Part shown: piece after piece, positions 25,901 through 36,400 of the stretch
Layout of the letters: each line of letters opens with the position of its first letter
Position numbering within the stretch: the stretch's first letter is position 1
From: Alitta virens
Taxonomy: Eukaryota > Annelida > Polychaeta > Phyllodocida > Nereididae
Length of the DNA stretch: 64,000 nt
Assembly: GCA_932294295.1 (NCBI GenBank)
Contig: OW028585.1
Span: forward strand, 1,148,001-1,212,000
Direction: 5' to 3'
The notes under the pieces: model-generated
Told to the model about the DNA's origin: nothing
The model's input: only the letters and a program-made list of their open reading frames with translations
The model's database searches: none
Translations under genes and position numbers: made by a program

Positions 25901-25962
25901 GACCTCCGAGACGACCAAACGCGAAAAAGGAGCGATCTAAAATTGCATCAAGTAACTGGTAA
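19933..25962 (+). CDS. giant protein gene, terminal exon 15
   Basis: Acceptor CCATTGCAG|GGT joins exon 14 in phase 0. The exon runs 2,009 codons to TAA at 25,960, making the visible product at least 5,545 residues. It opens with IIIGKYDARAIVEEEKQKYA and then is disordered, rich in Gln, Ser, Pro, Arg and Lys. Recurrent motifs include two RSxSFxGL copies (near 22,000 and 22,985), LTGV (near 21,860 and 22,630), several SAPxxxS sites, a PPPKPAR SH3-ligand-like motif (near 24,305), a charged helix (24,000-24,140) and RRRSIKELVDSFESKASPF (near 25,710). The end is strongly basic (RRPPRRPNAKKERSK), possibly nuclear or membrane-lipid binding. No enzyme or globular domain is recognised. Spliced frame continuity supports one gene with exon 1. 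Confidence 0.85.
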   Translation, partial: GIIIGKYDARAIVEEEKQKYAMYKAHYVKQYSWPSSPDANVEHITPDGASSKGYHSDPVQQQGGALSPEQLCLIHHERQPAMFIEPFNEGIADKSKGGQQSRSDPSSGIDSNPSSSECKMKYKGPKPVYTVAPIQPDYLSQSQKYNDQSDPHGQPKPAEPILYSEKVYPQTYPGNEAIPQPVLGSPARGRRAWAEGNIPENAKKAALPPGNNWHHSGDDNKQSRPAYHKSQEDHNWEQMEERTRLSYQEPRDVHSRDDEKFRQPRQARPKPYNDYVNIEVFWNQQHQRHPDAASHHRHYMPPAGERAVLPPGNQRDYNGHQEHNQWQPHPDDAYYYFEKETTKYSKQPEEVQKDYHHRHQEHKKNKVNSTHHQINLRERPSSAPVVHQDEGRPYKTEETPQHHQNTQQAPPGYQHFQAPIDNQRASENQGDAKGSPKQQRDKQKSDDSKKKPSSSRKSRKEQYEDTKQLGAQRRRSWHENLPDYQRTIAVHTPSPSPDRRKPRRSCSRERPQSEHGIPQEKSQPESSTAEILQKAGVYFNKATAKSQEDLIYHKEITTTKQSPLQTPTSAPVSLSFPEATKDVSGSKEETYVEVSKILNNKNSSKNPQRQHSDPAASTQKSSISIPVQSGSPSYKQEIAFSLTGVRKEYVGPPKRRTSSSKMPQRPASTDHVPPEKTSRAPKLNITLRSKSFDGLDNREGQTSETPFINVHQEPDSTIQNELHFILNKRKGIVESVKTEVFNSKQDSKVVKSSKAFADDEDTPIYDIVSYKDGEKYPKPVIKDALTDLEQTFEALNLDKDIDEEFEPPKTDVKRLSITNLKNFEEMLQQQTDVPPSLDYTRQWLGENSQKEAEERRLGEASPASMEVAALSLPAQPDISLATIDQPICSSASSEVKYYLTGVQNLPMKKADDMAYRKTKTAPKSPATGREHHIPITYQENSRFIRQRSNSAPKIEVLPSSTGYLQDRQTGHRREQPKSQPNKGTDPYHQSGSTTKPQVYSEEKYTQRRVVYSLRGRSQSFEGLRDQNEPSYSGYPAAGRTSYEKQKSDPSPKYRSESFTNTPNQLESPRRVYGSAPDLSESSVFSNQQSEDSRQPRSAVKPRKQQTPRTVKQRHEMRVKIRHLKTGPDSYIYAVDSENESHSSSGNEHQGTPRSPLDSITPRSPLDGGTRQDKPALQVPDVPPHKQAQPPVRKAYYDNTHDIVSQESKCTYLIDLNESPSHKQKNIPKYNPSHAGKRIQMADFNVTVRPSPRQTYLTEEKADVPTKQQQQGNVTNIPINFQGKQVNRDQKQPNREHRDSTEPYKSPPGPVRPVTVPVRTDNADIPPTRPQQPQNYQQCQQDQGDGLPGPMSILTDQSQAVLRTKLQEVKREQDSTAEAKLVEAYEAKIKQMREDRKKQRPYSMTSALESPETARLKETNRDSGAQATQGTRPQISGPRPASLENLSMRDVKTERAVPPPKPARLHTFQDRSPDRRPEIPPRKENKVKLSSLTLMASKPDVVKDTEGARSETSYEHHLEQDFRDTGISRHRENREMQMAHSFESESMRSSSNMRTSSSHSLQERELSSPQASGFVVKDQMRPSVKHSEQTVTVSSTNIPVKSSVSVTKISRSHMTERKQPSADIQEPGRHSRPDVSDTAAKLVQSASNLPVQSMKVVSPTEKKPGSQKTTMIFTEKSSQVYRPSQTPERAIPRTTMVKQDEVSVPKPRTETVVQSSRNKIQGQDFEVKESKYSSITQSKIPSMQSERTLMAKPTSSTNVTRTTVGMNKSSIASSSTQKQKMQIVVQQEKLERKPKTKADVMMPIPVKQVEELRRPFIQRNLHSPAESADESFDTLDALIAKQPEMSADELDVTDTEVMTDDTDAHTDIMVHRAMTTKKKSYASAAVPEEPEDSDDTLSQKSSVSIESIPSEDEKRSRRSKRGLEPERRRSIKELVDSFESKASPFMKQSSIPLRRCSSHESVQDDASQEKKNLKDITGSAPDLANKPAARRPPRRPNAKKERSKIASSNW

Positions 25963-27030
25963 AATGATATCCTTCGCACATGTACATTTATGTTACTAAA
26001 ACAGCTCCTGAACTAGTAGATCTGATGTAATTATTTTGCACTCTATTACCTAGCAAATAGTAAACAATTAGTGATTGTCTAGCAATGATGTAACATTGTC
26101 ATAGTGTATCTGAAAATGGACATTAATTGTGTACATATATTATAGCAATTAACAAACTGGATTTCATGATAGTCAAATATGGTGAAGTAGGGTCATTTTA
26201 AAGGTAAAATGCTAACTTGCCTGTAACTAATGCACTATGCCAGTTAATGTGTTAAAAAAAGTGCATGTAAAGTTATAATTATAGTGTACTCGAAGCACTT
26301 TATAATGATAGCGTAGAAGTTAATGTTTGTCTTCTCTCCAAATAATACCATGTGTGTAATGCCTGAAACACAGTATCTAAACAGCGTAATGGCCACGTAG
26401 AGCTAAGTCTTCTATCGAGTCACTCCAATGTATTACAAAGTCAAAATGTATTATGTTCCATTGTATTATAGTGTAATTATAGCTCACTTTGTACAGATTA
26501 TATACTTTGAATTTGGAGGTTAAGCTTATAAGCCTTGTGTGTGAATATTTAGCTTGTTATTTGTACTTTTTGTTATGATCTGTCTTCCACCACATTATAC
26601 ATATCCTATAACGTTTAATATTCGATTGCTGTGATTTATTCGTATAATTATCTTAATTTTATTACGACTAGGTGTATGGTGATCTATGGTTGTCCGATAT
26701 ACACCTACTGTTATGAACGAGGAGTTAAATTTGTTTTTTGAAACTTGTAAATATTTCTTGCGCTTCTATGCATAAAAAAAAACACTGGTGCTATTTACGC
26801 AGTCATTAATCGTAATTTTATCATACAAGCGAGTTTAAAAAACAAGAAATGTGAGAATAAGATTGTTTTTTTAAAGATGTCTTTCATTTTTGTATGAAAT
26901 ACATTCTATAATTCCTGTCTCTCTCTGCAGTATTGGTTGTAGTGATATGTATCAATTGCAATATTTGTCTTGCATATTACTTTATGCATTATGTAATGAA
27001 AAAAATAAAGTTGGAAATACATTCAATGTA
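25963..27030 (+). other. 3'UTR of the giant protein gene with poly(A) signal
   Basis: About 1.05 kb of AT-rich sequence follows the stop codon. AATAAA at 27,004-27,009, with a GT/T-rich stretch about 25-30 bases on, is the best polyadenylation signal. The exact cleavage site is inferred. Confidence 0.6.
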
Positions 27031-28487
27031 CAAGTTGTTTTAATTAATTCTCATTATGTTAGGTGACATTTATTTAGTATTTAGCTTCTCGGATCCACCT
27101 ATATGATGTGCCAACAGAAAAATAAAATAACATCTCCCTTTCTTATGAAATTTTCCTATTTTCGGTTTTTCTACCTAACTATCAACTCATTAATTAACGA
27201 TCAAATACTTTTTCAGCTAGAAATTATTATTTTTAAAGTTTAAATTGAGGAAATAGAAAATTGCTATGATATCAGTTAATATTGGGTGCAAAATTTCAAC
27301 GCTAGTGGCACAACTTAGGTCGATCATGAATTTAGGAAATAACCCTAAACGACAAATTAATCTTGAAGCCGATTTAAATGCGCACACTTAGTGAAGCATT
27401 AAACTATGTTAAGCCTTTTATTTTTATAAATTAATTAATTTTCTAGTGTTATCGTTCTATTAAATATTTTATTTCTTCCAATTAGTTTTCTTGCTTCATT
27501 TATAAGCACTCTCCTTCTGAAAACTTGGTTAAAAATAGTATAGTAACATTCATCCTCGGTGTACGGGGGTGAGTCACATTTGGTCAGAAGTTAAACTTAA
27601 AATGGCTAAATATTGTTTATTACTTACTGTTATCTTTATTCACGAAAGTTCTAAACAAAAAACTTTACATTAAATTATTTTCATGACTGCGTGTGTAATG
27701 TCTGCTTTAATTCTTAGTTATATAATAAACTTTTCTGCAATGGAATCATCATACATGTAAATATTTATTTTGTAAAAAAAAACATTAGACAATCGGCCAA
27801 AGACACAAAGAAATTGTTTATTTCCAACACTGTGCACAACATGGTTCCATGGATCTTGACCCTAAAAAAGCTCCTCGTGGTAAAATTAATAAATATTAAC
27901 ATAAAACAAATGTAATAAAGTTTCGCTTATTACTAATTAACAGGAATTACTTAAGTTTAATTGACAAAATCTAGAATTTATGCATTGTAAGTTCCTTTTA
28001 GCAGAATTGAGCGTTCCATTGGATGAGCAAATTATAGTGCACTATTCCCCAGGCCAATATATTTCTTAAAAGTATTGGGGCACCCATTTTGCGTAAAAAG
28101 TTTACGAAAAATGTTGTCCCTATACTCCTATCTACCCAATCATGTAGTGTATGTAATGATATATATATATAGCAATTTCTTATTAATACAAATTACCAGA
28201 CTACCAAAAAGCCTCAAAATTAAAAACATAACCAATATATATTGTATGCGTGCAGTTTTAGGTTTTTACGGAATATGGGAGTTGCCCAATATATATATTC
28301 AATGCACAATACTTTCGGAGGTAGCTAGGGCATGTGTAGATGGCCCTAGTGGCAAAAGATTCTATATCGAGGTGGTCATCAATACTCATAATTCTAGAAG
28401 TACACGAGGAATCATTTAATAAAGGCTGATTTGAAATTGAGCACGCATGAATTATAAACTCAGGATTATTTCACACTTTATAAAATA
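27031..28487. other. intergenic AT-rich sequence between convergent genes
   Basis: No gene, repeat structure or RNA is recognised. The 114-codon open frame at 28,075 has no features of a protein. Confidence 0.5.
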
Positions 28488-29621
28488 TTTATTACAGACT
28501 TCTTTAACAAACAAGTGTGCAATTTATGCCATAGCAAATGCTTTGATGGATTACATTAACAAGTAACCCTTAGTAACCCCATCTGGTGTACAAATTAAAG
28601 TTAGCTTTATCACATTCACAGCAAAATTCAATGTTGTGTGCTGACAGTTTATGAAGCTGTAGGCATACTTTATAATATCATTGGATAATCACAATTATAG
28701 CAGGCTTCAAAGTGAATGTCCGCATGTTTTCCAGACATATTAACCTTATTTATTTGAGCAGCAAAAGACGGGAAAGAAATACCAGCAAGAAGTCAACTAA
28801 CTACATTACACTTCTCAAAACAATTATAATGTACAGATTGTCACTGCCATTCTATTTACAAAGTTTTTAGACTGCACTGTAAATGATCGTCAAGATTTTA
28901 TTCTGGATTTGAACTTGTGCGCACTGGTTGAAGCATGCACACACTCCACCATGGAGTCTCTAGTGACTCCATGACTCCACTGACATAATGTCACACATCT
29001 GCGATAATGGGCTACCAGTGCAGATTATCGACGTAGAACTACTGGAAGTAGAATATTATTTACAAATGGCCTAAGAATTGGTAAAAGTTGTGTTTTTTTC
29101 TCGATTGAAAATGGAGGTTTAATTTATTGCTAACATTTTCTTTTTTTTTTGGTTTGTCTCCCGCACTGATTTTTATGAAAAAATTATGATTGAAAAACAT
29201 ACGGACATTTATTTGTTCTACAAGCGTACTTAGCACATATTTGCTTCTTCTTTTTCTCATATTTGCTTGACCAGAAAAACAGTGGCATGAGATCCCGATT
29301 AGTAGCGTAATGACATGAATATTATTACACGCACATCCATAAACCTCATTTAAATGAAAGTTTCAAACCATTTTTGTTTCCCACACATTAACATGACATA
29401 CTGGAATAGACTTAATAACAATTTGTTTAAACGGTAAATAATTCCACAACTTTTTTAATTGTTTCAGAATCTTTTTGACCGGGTGATATGATCCTCAAAA
29501 GCTATATCCATTTAAAAAGGTCAATGTTAAATATTGGAAGGTTATGGTACTTCCTCAGCATCAGTCTTGACAAAAATCTTTGAAGTTGGTTTATACAGAA
29601 ATATATATCATTCATTTATGG
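28488..29621 (-). other. probable 3'UTR of the ankyrin-SOCS gene
   Basis: Downstream (leftward) of the stop codon on the - strand. A TTTATT on the + strand at 28,488-28,493 is an AATAAA signal for the - strand transcript. No competing gene is seen in between. Confidence 0.4.
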
Positions 29622-30527
29622 CTACAAGTAATTCTCATGCAGTTCAACAAACTTCTGCACATTAGAAGGCAATTGCAATTGAGCGATTTTCTCGGCGATA
29701 TGAAGTCTTCGCGGTGACCGACACAACAAAGAGCGAATTACTTTCCGACAGAGTTGATAGAGCATTAAAGGATGATGCTGAGCGTGTTCAAGGAATGATA
29801 AAACCTCTTCTTGCTCCGGTGTACTGTCTAATTGTCCAAGTAAACATAGTTCCCTGTAACCGTCGATAGGTAGGCGAAATCCGACCGCAACCATCGTCCG
29901 GATGAATTTGTACGTCACTTTACTGTCTTGCATTAACATAAAGACGAGGGGTTTCATCAACGGGTAAGGATGCACCCCAGCGTGAAGCAACAGTAACGCA
30001 AGCTCAGGGTCATGCTTGCCGAATAGCACTTGAGTAAAAAGATTTAAATTTGCACCGTAACTATTCTGCCATGTCACATTCACATTAGCTCCGCGTTGTA
30101 TTAACAGCCGAGCGCAGTCCATATGGTTATTTTGAATGGCAGAGACTAAAGGAGTGTAGCCCGATTTGACCGTAAGCGTTAGTTTGATTGTAGGGTCTCT
30201 CCGAGTCAGACCGAAAACTCCTTCAGCATGTGCGCTATTGTCCAGCAACAATTTAACTAACCCAAGAAATCCGTGTGACGCTGCAACGTGCAATGGGGTG
30301 CAGCCGTAACCATCACATAAGTTCACCTCAGCCCCGACAGTCAATAACCACTCCACTACAGATTTGTAATTCCTACGAGTTGCATCACACAGAGCGGTAG
30401 TCTTCTTATACACCGTGTTGATATCACCGCCTTCATTGATGTACGCTTGTATGGCCTCTTTTGTGGGGTTTTCCAGCATGAACCGCAGACTTTTGGGTTT
30501 GTTGGATACTTTGGTTGGTCGATACAT
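29622..30527 (-). CDS. ankyrin repeat and SOCS box (ASB-type) protein
   Basis: Predicted substrate receptor of a Cullin-5/Elongin B-C ubiquitin ligase, acting in the cytosol or nucleus. From the preferred Met (MYRPTKVSN) the product is 301 residues. An N-terminal degenerate repeat (EAIQAYINEGGDIN) is followed by recognisable ankyrin repeats TALCDATRRNYKSVVEWLL, TPLHVAASHGFLGLVKLLL and TPLVSAIQNNHMDCARLLI, then a divergent repeat (DPELALLLLHAGVHP). The C-terminal SOCS box has the BC-box part PLMLYQLCRKVIRSLL and a Cul5-box-like LQLPSNVQKFVEL. Length and layout fit short ASB proteins. The exact ASB subtype is not assigned. The coding sequence is one exon. An acceptor CTTTATTGCAG precedes it at 30,537, so the upstream in-frame Met (30,542) lies in the intron and the Met at 30,527 was chosen. 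Confidence 0.9.
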   Translation of the reverse strand: MYRPTKVSNKPKSLRFMLENPTKEAIQAYINEGGDINTVYKKTTALCDATRRNYKSVVEWLLTVGAEVNLCDGYGCTPLHVAASHGFLGLVKLLLDNSAHAEGVFGLTRRDPTIKLTLTVKSGYTPLVSAIQNNHMDCARLLIQRGANVNVTWQNSYGANLNLFTQVLFGKHDPELALLLLHAGVHPYPLMKPLVFMLMQDSKVTYKFIRTMVAVGFRLPIDGYRELCLLGQLDSTPEQEEVLSFLEHAQHHPLMLYQLCRKVIRSLLCRSPRRLHIAEKIAQLQLPSNVQKFVELHENYL

Positions 30528-30536
30528 CCTGCTGAC

Positions 30537-32285
30537 CTGCAATAAAGGAAAAGCAAACGTTAATAACTAAACTATGACCATAATGACAGATTATCATGAT
30601 TAAGTCTTGTCAGCAAAGTTACAGCCACCAGTGGCTGACAGTGCTCCAGTTAGGATTTAAATTGGGCATGGCGCACAAAGATATTAGGGCACATAAATAG
30701 ACTCGTATAGGGTGCCCAGCTGGTTGAAAAGCAAACAAAAAAATTAATAATAATAAAAAAAAAGGGTCTTCACTTAATTTCAGGCATGGCGCTTCCAAAA
30801 ACGAGCATAGCGCGAGTGGTGTTAGGCATTACACAGCACCATCCTCAAATGGCCTAGCAGCTGTAACATCCAGGGGCATATCCAAATCAGATGATAAATT
30901 TGTCACTCGGGCCAAATGAAAAACTGTTTGGTTCCAATAACGTAGGCCTAGAAAAAGTTGGTCGGCCAAATAATCTTGTTTTATATAATCAATATGTACA
31001 GTAAACTATTTTGAAACTGTTCGAAAAATTGTAGACAATGAAGCGCATGTTGGCTCAGCAAAAACATCGAGTTGCTTAATTACCCTCAGTTACAGCATCA
31101 GTAATACAACATGACATTCGAATATATACCACAAAAAATAATAATAAAATTAATTAATAGATCAATTTCTATATATTTTTTCCATGATACGATCTAGTGT
31201 CATAAATTGGACAAGGTTTTCTTGATGAAAAAATAATTACATCACAAACAAGACTTTAAAATTATTTTTGTCCCATTACTTTATTGAATTTTATAACTAG
31301 CAATTGTGAAAAAAAATACCGTAAAAGATGGTATTATCAACAGGGTGGTTATTATCGACACTTAAATTGGTTTGTTAACAAAATGTTTAACATTCTAATG
31401 TGAGTGTCAATAATACCTGCCCTGTCGATAATACCCTCCTTTACGATAATGAAATAAAAATCAGCTGATCATTTTTAGTAATACAAGTTAATCGTATTTT
31501 ACACGAATCCCTTTTTGCTCTTTTATGAAAATTATTATATATACATATATATATATATAATCAAGCAAAATATACACAGTTTTTTCATCTGTAATTGCAA
31601 TTACTTTGCCATCAATTGCTTCCATCAGCCTTTAATTTATAATCATAGGCAATGGCAACAGTGCTTTAATAGTCTTTAATAGTCTTAATTGATAGCTATT
31701 GATGAAAGCAATTACATCTTAGGTCTCCTTTGTAATTGGGAATGACAATTAAGACAATCATATGACACCAATCTTATGATTATTTAATGACAATTAAAAT
31801 AAAATGAAATCATAAATTTAACTAATGGTACGTGAGAATTAAAAATACACACCATGTTAAAAAAACCAAAAAATATTGGTATACTGTCAACACAAAAAGT
31901 GAGAAGCACAGAATATCAACATTTAGAAAACAGCAGGCCTACTAGGCTACTATAATCATACATACAATCTCATGGACTAGGACATCAACATGGCTGATTT
32001 TGGTCCACAACTCGGGACTAAAAATATTGCTGGTCTTTAAATACTGGGCGGCCCTCCTGGGTAGTTGGCAGTCATGGGGTGGCCGTTCTGGCTTTTTGGC
32101 CGTTATGGGGACTCATTGGGGAGTGGCCGTTATGGTAGTTGGCCGTTTTGACTCTACTACATGTACGTGTACCAATTTTTAGTTGTCCATCCAATGCACT
32201 TCACACATTGCGAACCTCAACACAACAGTCCTTTGCCAATTAAAACGAAATGAACCATGACAAACACATTTCTTTATCAACTCAC
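30537..32285 (-). other. probable 5'UTR intron of the ASB gene
   Basis: On the - strand a donor-like AGTAG|GTGAG is present at 32,285 and the acceptor TTGCAG|GTC at 30,537. Contents are AT-rich, with a foldback element (31,319) and a GGCCGTT-rich patch (32,075-32,145). The donor assignment is tentative. Confidence 0.45.
31319..31446. mobile_element. foldback MITE (imperfect palindrome)
   Basis: Two arms of about 45 bases (31,319-31,364 and 31,401-31,446) are imperfect inverted complements around a 36-base loop. Each arm repeats a TATTATCRACAGG / TATTATYGACACT motif. A small foldback element or hairpin-forming MITE fits. The family is unknown. Confidence 0.55.
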
Positions 32286-32470
32286 CTACTGTCAACCAGC
32301 GTGAGATCCAAAATCACGTGAAAATTTCCATCAAAACTTCATTTCTTACTGAATTCCTCTCCTCGTTGAAATCAACGTGCACAATAACGTCATCAACTTC
32401 TGTGTAGTCAGCTCATGAAACATCCACCAGAGCGCGCGGGTATCCAACAGCGCCACCAAGTGGATTGAAT
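32286..32470 (-). promoter_or_regulatory. possible first noncoding exon and promoter of the ASB gene
   Basis: Upstream of the proposed donor the sequence becomes more GC-rich (GAGCGCGCGGG near 32,432, CCAACAGCGCCACCAAG near 32,446) and contains AATAACGTCATC and GAAATCACGTGA-like boxes. This is compatible with an invertebrate promoter, but no TATA or Inr was demonstrated. Confidence 0.3.
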
Positions 32471-32886
32471 GAATACTATACAAGTTGCATCGTCAACTGA
32501 GAGGCGGAAAAAAGTTGGATCTCAGATCCAGGGCAGACTGGTGAACAATATCTGAAATAAGCCCCTTTATTTAGTTTATTCATAATATTATTTTAATATA
32601 TTTTTTTTTACAAATTTATTCAACTGTTTTTTTATTTGTAATAATTAAATTGACGCAACATAAAGAATTTGCTTTTTGAGACTTTTTCTAACTATAACAA
32701 GTGATAGAGTAACACAATGAAACCATATGTTAAACTTTCAGTGTCTTGGCTTCTTATTATACTGAAATAGGCCCCTCAATCCTGGCCTATATCAGGAGTA
32801 ATATATAAGGGTTGATGTTATTGCTATTAAATTTAGTTTTTTTTAATATAAACGGACTATGTATTTCGATATTGCCGTAAATTTTC
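32471..32886. other. AT-rich intergenic stretch
   Basis: No gene seen. It contains a 19-bp string (32,487-32,505) also found at 48,004-48,022. Confidence 0.4.
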
Positions 32887-33050
32887 GTTCATTAATATTT
32901 CTATTTACAGTCTTTAAAGATGCACACCAGCACGTCATTGCTTATCTATGCAGATTAGCATCACCCCATCTTTGGGGTGAAAGTTTCACCCCTTGTCAGT
33001 GCGTTTGCAGCAGCAGCAGTGTTAGCATCACTTGTGGCTTGTTTTAATTT
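32887..33050 (+). repeat. split direct repeat A1, left end of a Ngaro/PAT-like YR retroelement
   Basis: 164 bp that recurs, with a roughly 30-base deletion, at 41,815-41,948 (A2). Both contain AGTCTTTAAAGATGCACACC, TTATCTATGCAG and GCAGCAGCAGTGTTAGCATC. Together with B1/B2 this forms the A1 ... B1-A2-B2 terminal arrangement of Ngaro/PAT-type YR retrotransposons. Confidence 0.7.
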
Positions 33051-33142
33051 GTTACTATTGTTACCTATAGTGTGTATATATTGAATCTGTTGATGAATAA
33101 ACATAATTGTTCATAGAGGGAGCTGGGGTGTAATCACTCAAG

Positions 33143-33431
33143 TGTGACAGGCTGACCACTGGTCATTATACAGCAGAATATCTTTGAATACAGTCATATT
33201 GTGTATATATGCATACTTAGCCAAGGGTGAGTGTAACTTATTGTATTATATTGTTTATTACATTGGTTGATGATTATAGATGAAATGATATGATAGACTG
33301 TATAGTTAGTAATATATTTATTTGTATTATTTGTAGAATGCATCTTTGATCATCGATCACTGGTTATTTTTGCTATAAAATAAACACACTCGAAGTTCAG
33401 ATTCCTGACTCTTGATTTGAGGAACCTTACA
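33143..33431 (+). mobile_element. gypsy-like 5' LTR (approximate left boundary)
   Basis: A TG...CA bounded segment (TGTGACAGGCTGACC to CCTTACA) with an AATAAA near 33,378. It is immediately followed by a primer-binding site. The left end could instead be 33,129. No matching 3' LTR occurs in the window, so the boundary is not confirmed by a second copy. Confidence 0.55.
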
Positions 33432-33432
33432 G

Positions 33433-33450
33433 TGGGGCAGTCGACGGGAT
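33433..33450 (+). other. retrotransposon primer-binding site
   Basis: TGGGGCAGTCGACGGGAT one base after the LTR end. It is complementary, with small differences, to a serine-tRNA-type 3' end plus CCA. The tRNA identity is from memory of tRNA-Ser 3' ends and is inferred. Confidence 0.5.
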
Positions 33451-33489
33451 TGTGTGTTTATGAACCAGTTACAATAATTCATAGACAGT

Positions 33490-36400
33490 GTCATTCAAAC
33501 TAAGATCTGCCATTACTGTAGGGTGAGTAAATGGCAATGCATGTAAAGAAAGCTCTAATCCTTGGCAAAAGCGAATTGGTCCTGTAAATGATATGTATGT
33601 TAAAATTAATGGTGTATCTTGCAAAGCATTACTAGATACTGACAAGTGTCATGTGTAAGCGAATCTTTTGTTTGCTAAAATTTACCCCAGGGATAGGTTT
33701 CTATCATTGGAGAGATTTTGTAGTATGAGAGGCGTTAGTGGTCATGAATTACCATATGTTGGTTATGTTGAGGATGAAATGTATCTTCCCTCAGATGTTA
33801 GTAGAGACAACAACATAGATGTCCTGCTTTTGGTCACTAATGTCTCAAAATTCTCTTGATGACCTGCCAGTCTTGATAGTTACAAATATCATTGAGACTT
33901 ATGCTGATAGTCGAATGCCAACCTGGAAGTGTCCACGAGCATGGCAACTGGCATTTGAATGGTTTGAAGCTCATAAAGATTCAGATGGGTGTGAAGCAGA
34001 AACACTAGTATATGCACAACAAGTCACTGTTCCGAAACAGGGGCAAATGGTTGTGAATGTACAGGTACTTTTCTGCTGACAGACAAAGATGTGTCGTTGG
34101 CAGATAGTATATTTGTTGAGCAAGTGTTGTTATGCTGCTGATAATGCAAGGGAATCATTGTCAGTTGTTATTCATAATGTGACTTTGCATGATTTTGAAA
34201 TACCGCAAAATGCTTGTGTTGGTAAATTTGTACCTGCTACTGTGATTTCTCATGCATCTCAAATTTCAAATGAACAAATTGATGATGAAGTTGTTTTGAA
34301 ACATTTTAAGCTGGAAAGTCTTGAACATGATGTCTCTCCTAGTGATCTCAGTAAACTCAGACAGCTAATTGTAAATCACAAGTCTGCATTTTCTTTTGGT
34401 GATCTTGATTTAGGTCATGTTCTAGATTACGGACACAGAATTGATTTAACCGATGATGTGCCAATCAAAGAGAGATATTGGAAAGTTCCGCCAAATTTTG
34501 TTAGTGAAGTCAAGAAACATTTGTTAGACATGCTAAATGCAGGGGTCATTGAACCTAGCAAGAGTCCTTATTCTTCTCACACTGTTCTGGTATGCAAAAA
34601 GGACAACAGTCTCCGGTTTTGTGTTGAATTTGATCATTGAATAATAAGACTGTACCTGATGCTCATGTTTTGCCTAGAATTGAAGATAATTTTGATGGGT
34701 TGAAGGGCTGCAAGTGGTTTTCAACATTGGAGTTGAAATCAGGGTACTGGCAAGTTCCCTTAGATCCCCGAGATAAAGAAAAAACTGCATTTTCTGTTCG
34801 TCAGTGTGGATTTTACCAATATACAGTCCTTCCAATGGGCTTAAAAAATTCAACGGCTACATTTCAAAGGAAGATCCAAAGAGTAATGGGTGCAAACTTT
34901 GCAGTGGTGCCAATTGTTTCTCGAGGATATATTTATATTCTCAGAAACTCGATTCCCTTGCATTACCAGCAGCATAATGGTGGAACAGGGTCTAGAAAGC
35001 TTGGATGTCGTTTTTCGTTGGCTGAAGCAGGGCTGAAGCTGAAACCTGAAAAGTGTTGTCTGCTGAGAAAGTGGGTCGAGTACCTTGGGCATTTCATTTC
35101 TGAGGATGGCATTTCAGTGTCTGATGAAAAGGTGGCAGCTGTCAAGAAATGGTCTATTCGGAAGAACTGGGATGAGTTGCATAGGTTTCTTGGTTTCACT
35201 GGTTACATGAGAAAATTTGTCAAAAACTATGCTCAAATAGCTGGTCCACTCTTAAAAGGTGAGCCTCTGAGGAAGAGAGATCGTAGAAAAGTAAAGTCCA
35301 AAACAGTCAAAACTTTTGTGTGGGAAAAATGTCATGATGTTGCATTCAAAAGGTTGATTAATGAGCTCACTACAGCTCCTGTACTGGTTTTGCAGATTAT
35401 GACAAAGAATTTCTATTGCAAACTGATGCCAGTACTTCTGGTTTGGGAGCTATTCTTTATCAGTATCAAGAGGAAAACAATGTCAAACGTATCATTGGCT
35501 ATGCTAGTAGAATGGTAACCCAAGCAGAAAGTAAATATCCTGCTCACAAACTTGAAATGCTTGCATTGAAATGGTCTGTGTGTGATAAGTTCAGTGACTA
35601 TTTGTAGGCAGCAAGTTTGTGGTTGAAACCGACAACAACCCACTCACCTATGTGTTAACCACTGCAAAATTGGATGCCACAGGGCATAGATGGATCTCAG
35701 AGTTGTCCATTTATAATTTTGAAATCAAATATCGTCCTGGCAAATCAAATGTAGTCACAGATAGTTTGTCTCGTATGTATTCTGGTGAAAGCAAATCTGT
35801 CGATAAAGACACAATTCAAGCTCTGTTTAAAGCGGTATGTATAAATGGGTTGGTTGCTTGTGTCTCTGTCAGTGGTGCAACTTTTCCTGCTGAAGAAGTT
35901 GATGCCATTCAGATGGTGTCCCACGAGGAAATGCGCGCTGCTCAGCGAAATAAAAGCAAATGGTTGTGGCGAGAAAGATCACATCTAGAAATCAAAGACG
36001 GGATTTAGTACAGATGCAGAAAGATCCAAGGTGGTGAAGAGTATCAGTTAGTTCTTCCTATGGAGTACAGAAAGAAAGCTTTCCAACTACTCCACAGCAA
36101 AAACGGTCATTTTGGTTGTGAACGTCCTGTAGATCTCTTCCGGAGTAGATTTTACTGGCCAAAAATGCAAAATCATGTAGAAAAATGGGTCAAATCTTGT
36201 GAACAGTGCGTCAAAAGAAAATCTTTGTGTGACAAAGCTCCCTTGCATCATATTTCTTCAACCTATCCAATGGAGTTGATATGCATTGATTTCTTGAAGC
36301 TAGAAAGAGCTGTTGGTGGTTTTGAACACATTCTTGTCATAACCGACCATTTCTTATGGTATTCTATAGCTGTACCTACAAAAAATGAGACTGCTAAAAC

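Noticed and set aside
28075..28419. 114-codon open frame between the two convergent genes
   Set aside because: Composition is that of AT-rich intergenic DNA. No domain, no splice context and no start context.
33143..33431. A 3' LTR partner for the gypsy element elsewhere in the window
   Set aside because: No second copy of the LTR landmarks (GCTGACCACTGGTCATT, CACACTCGAAGTTCAG) was found up to 64,000, so the element is treated as one-ended.
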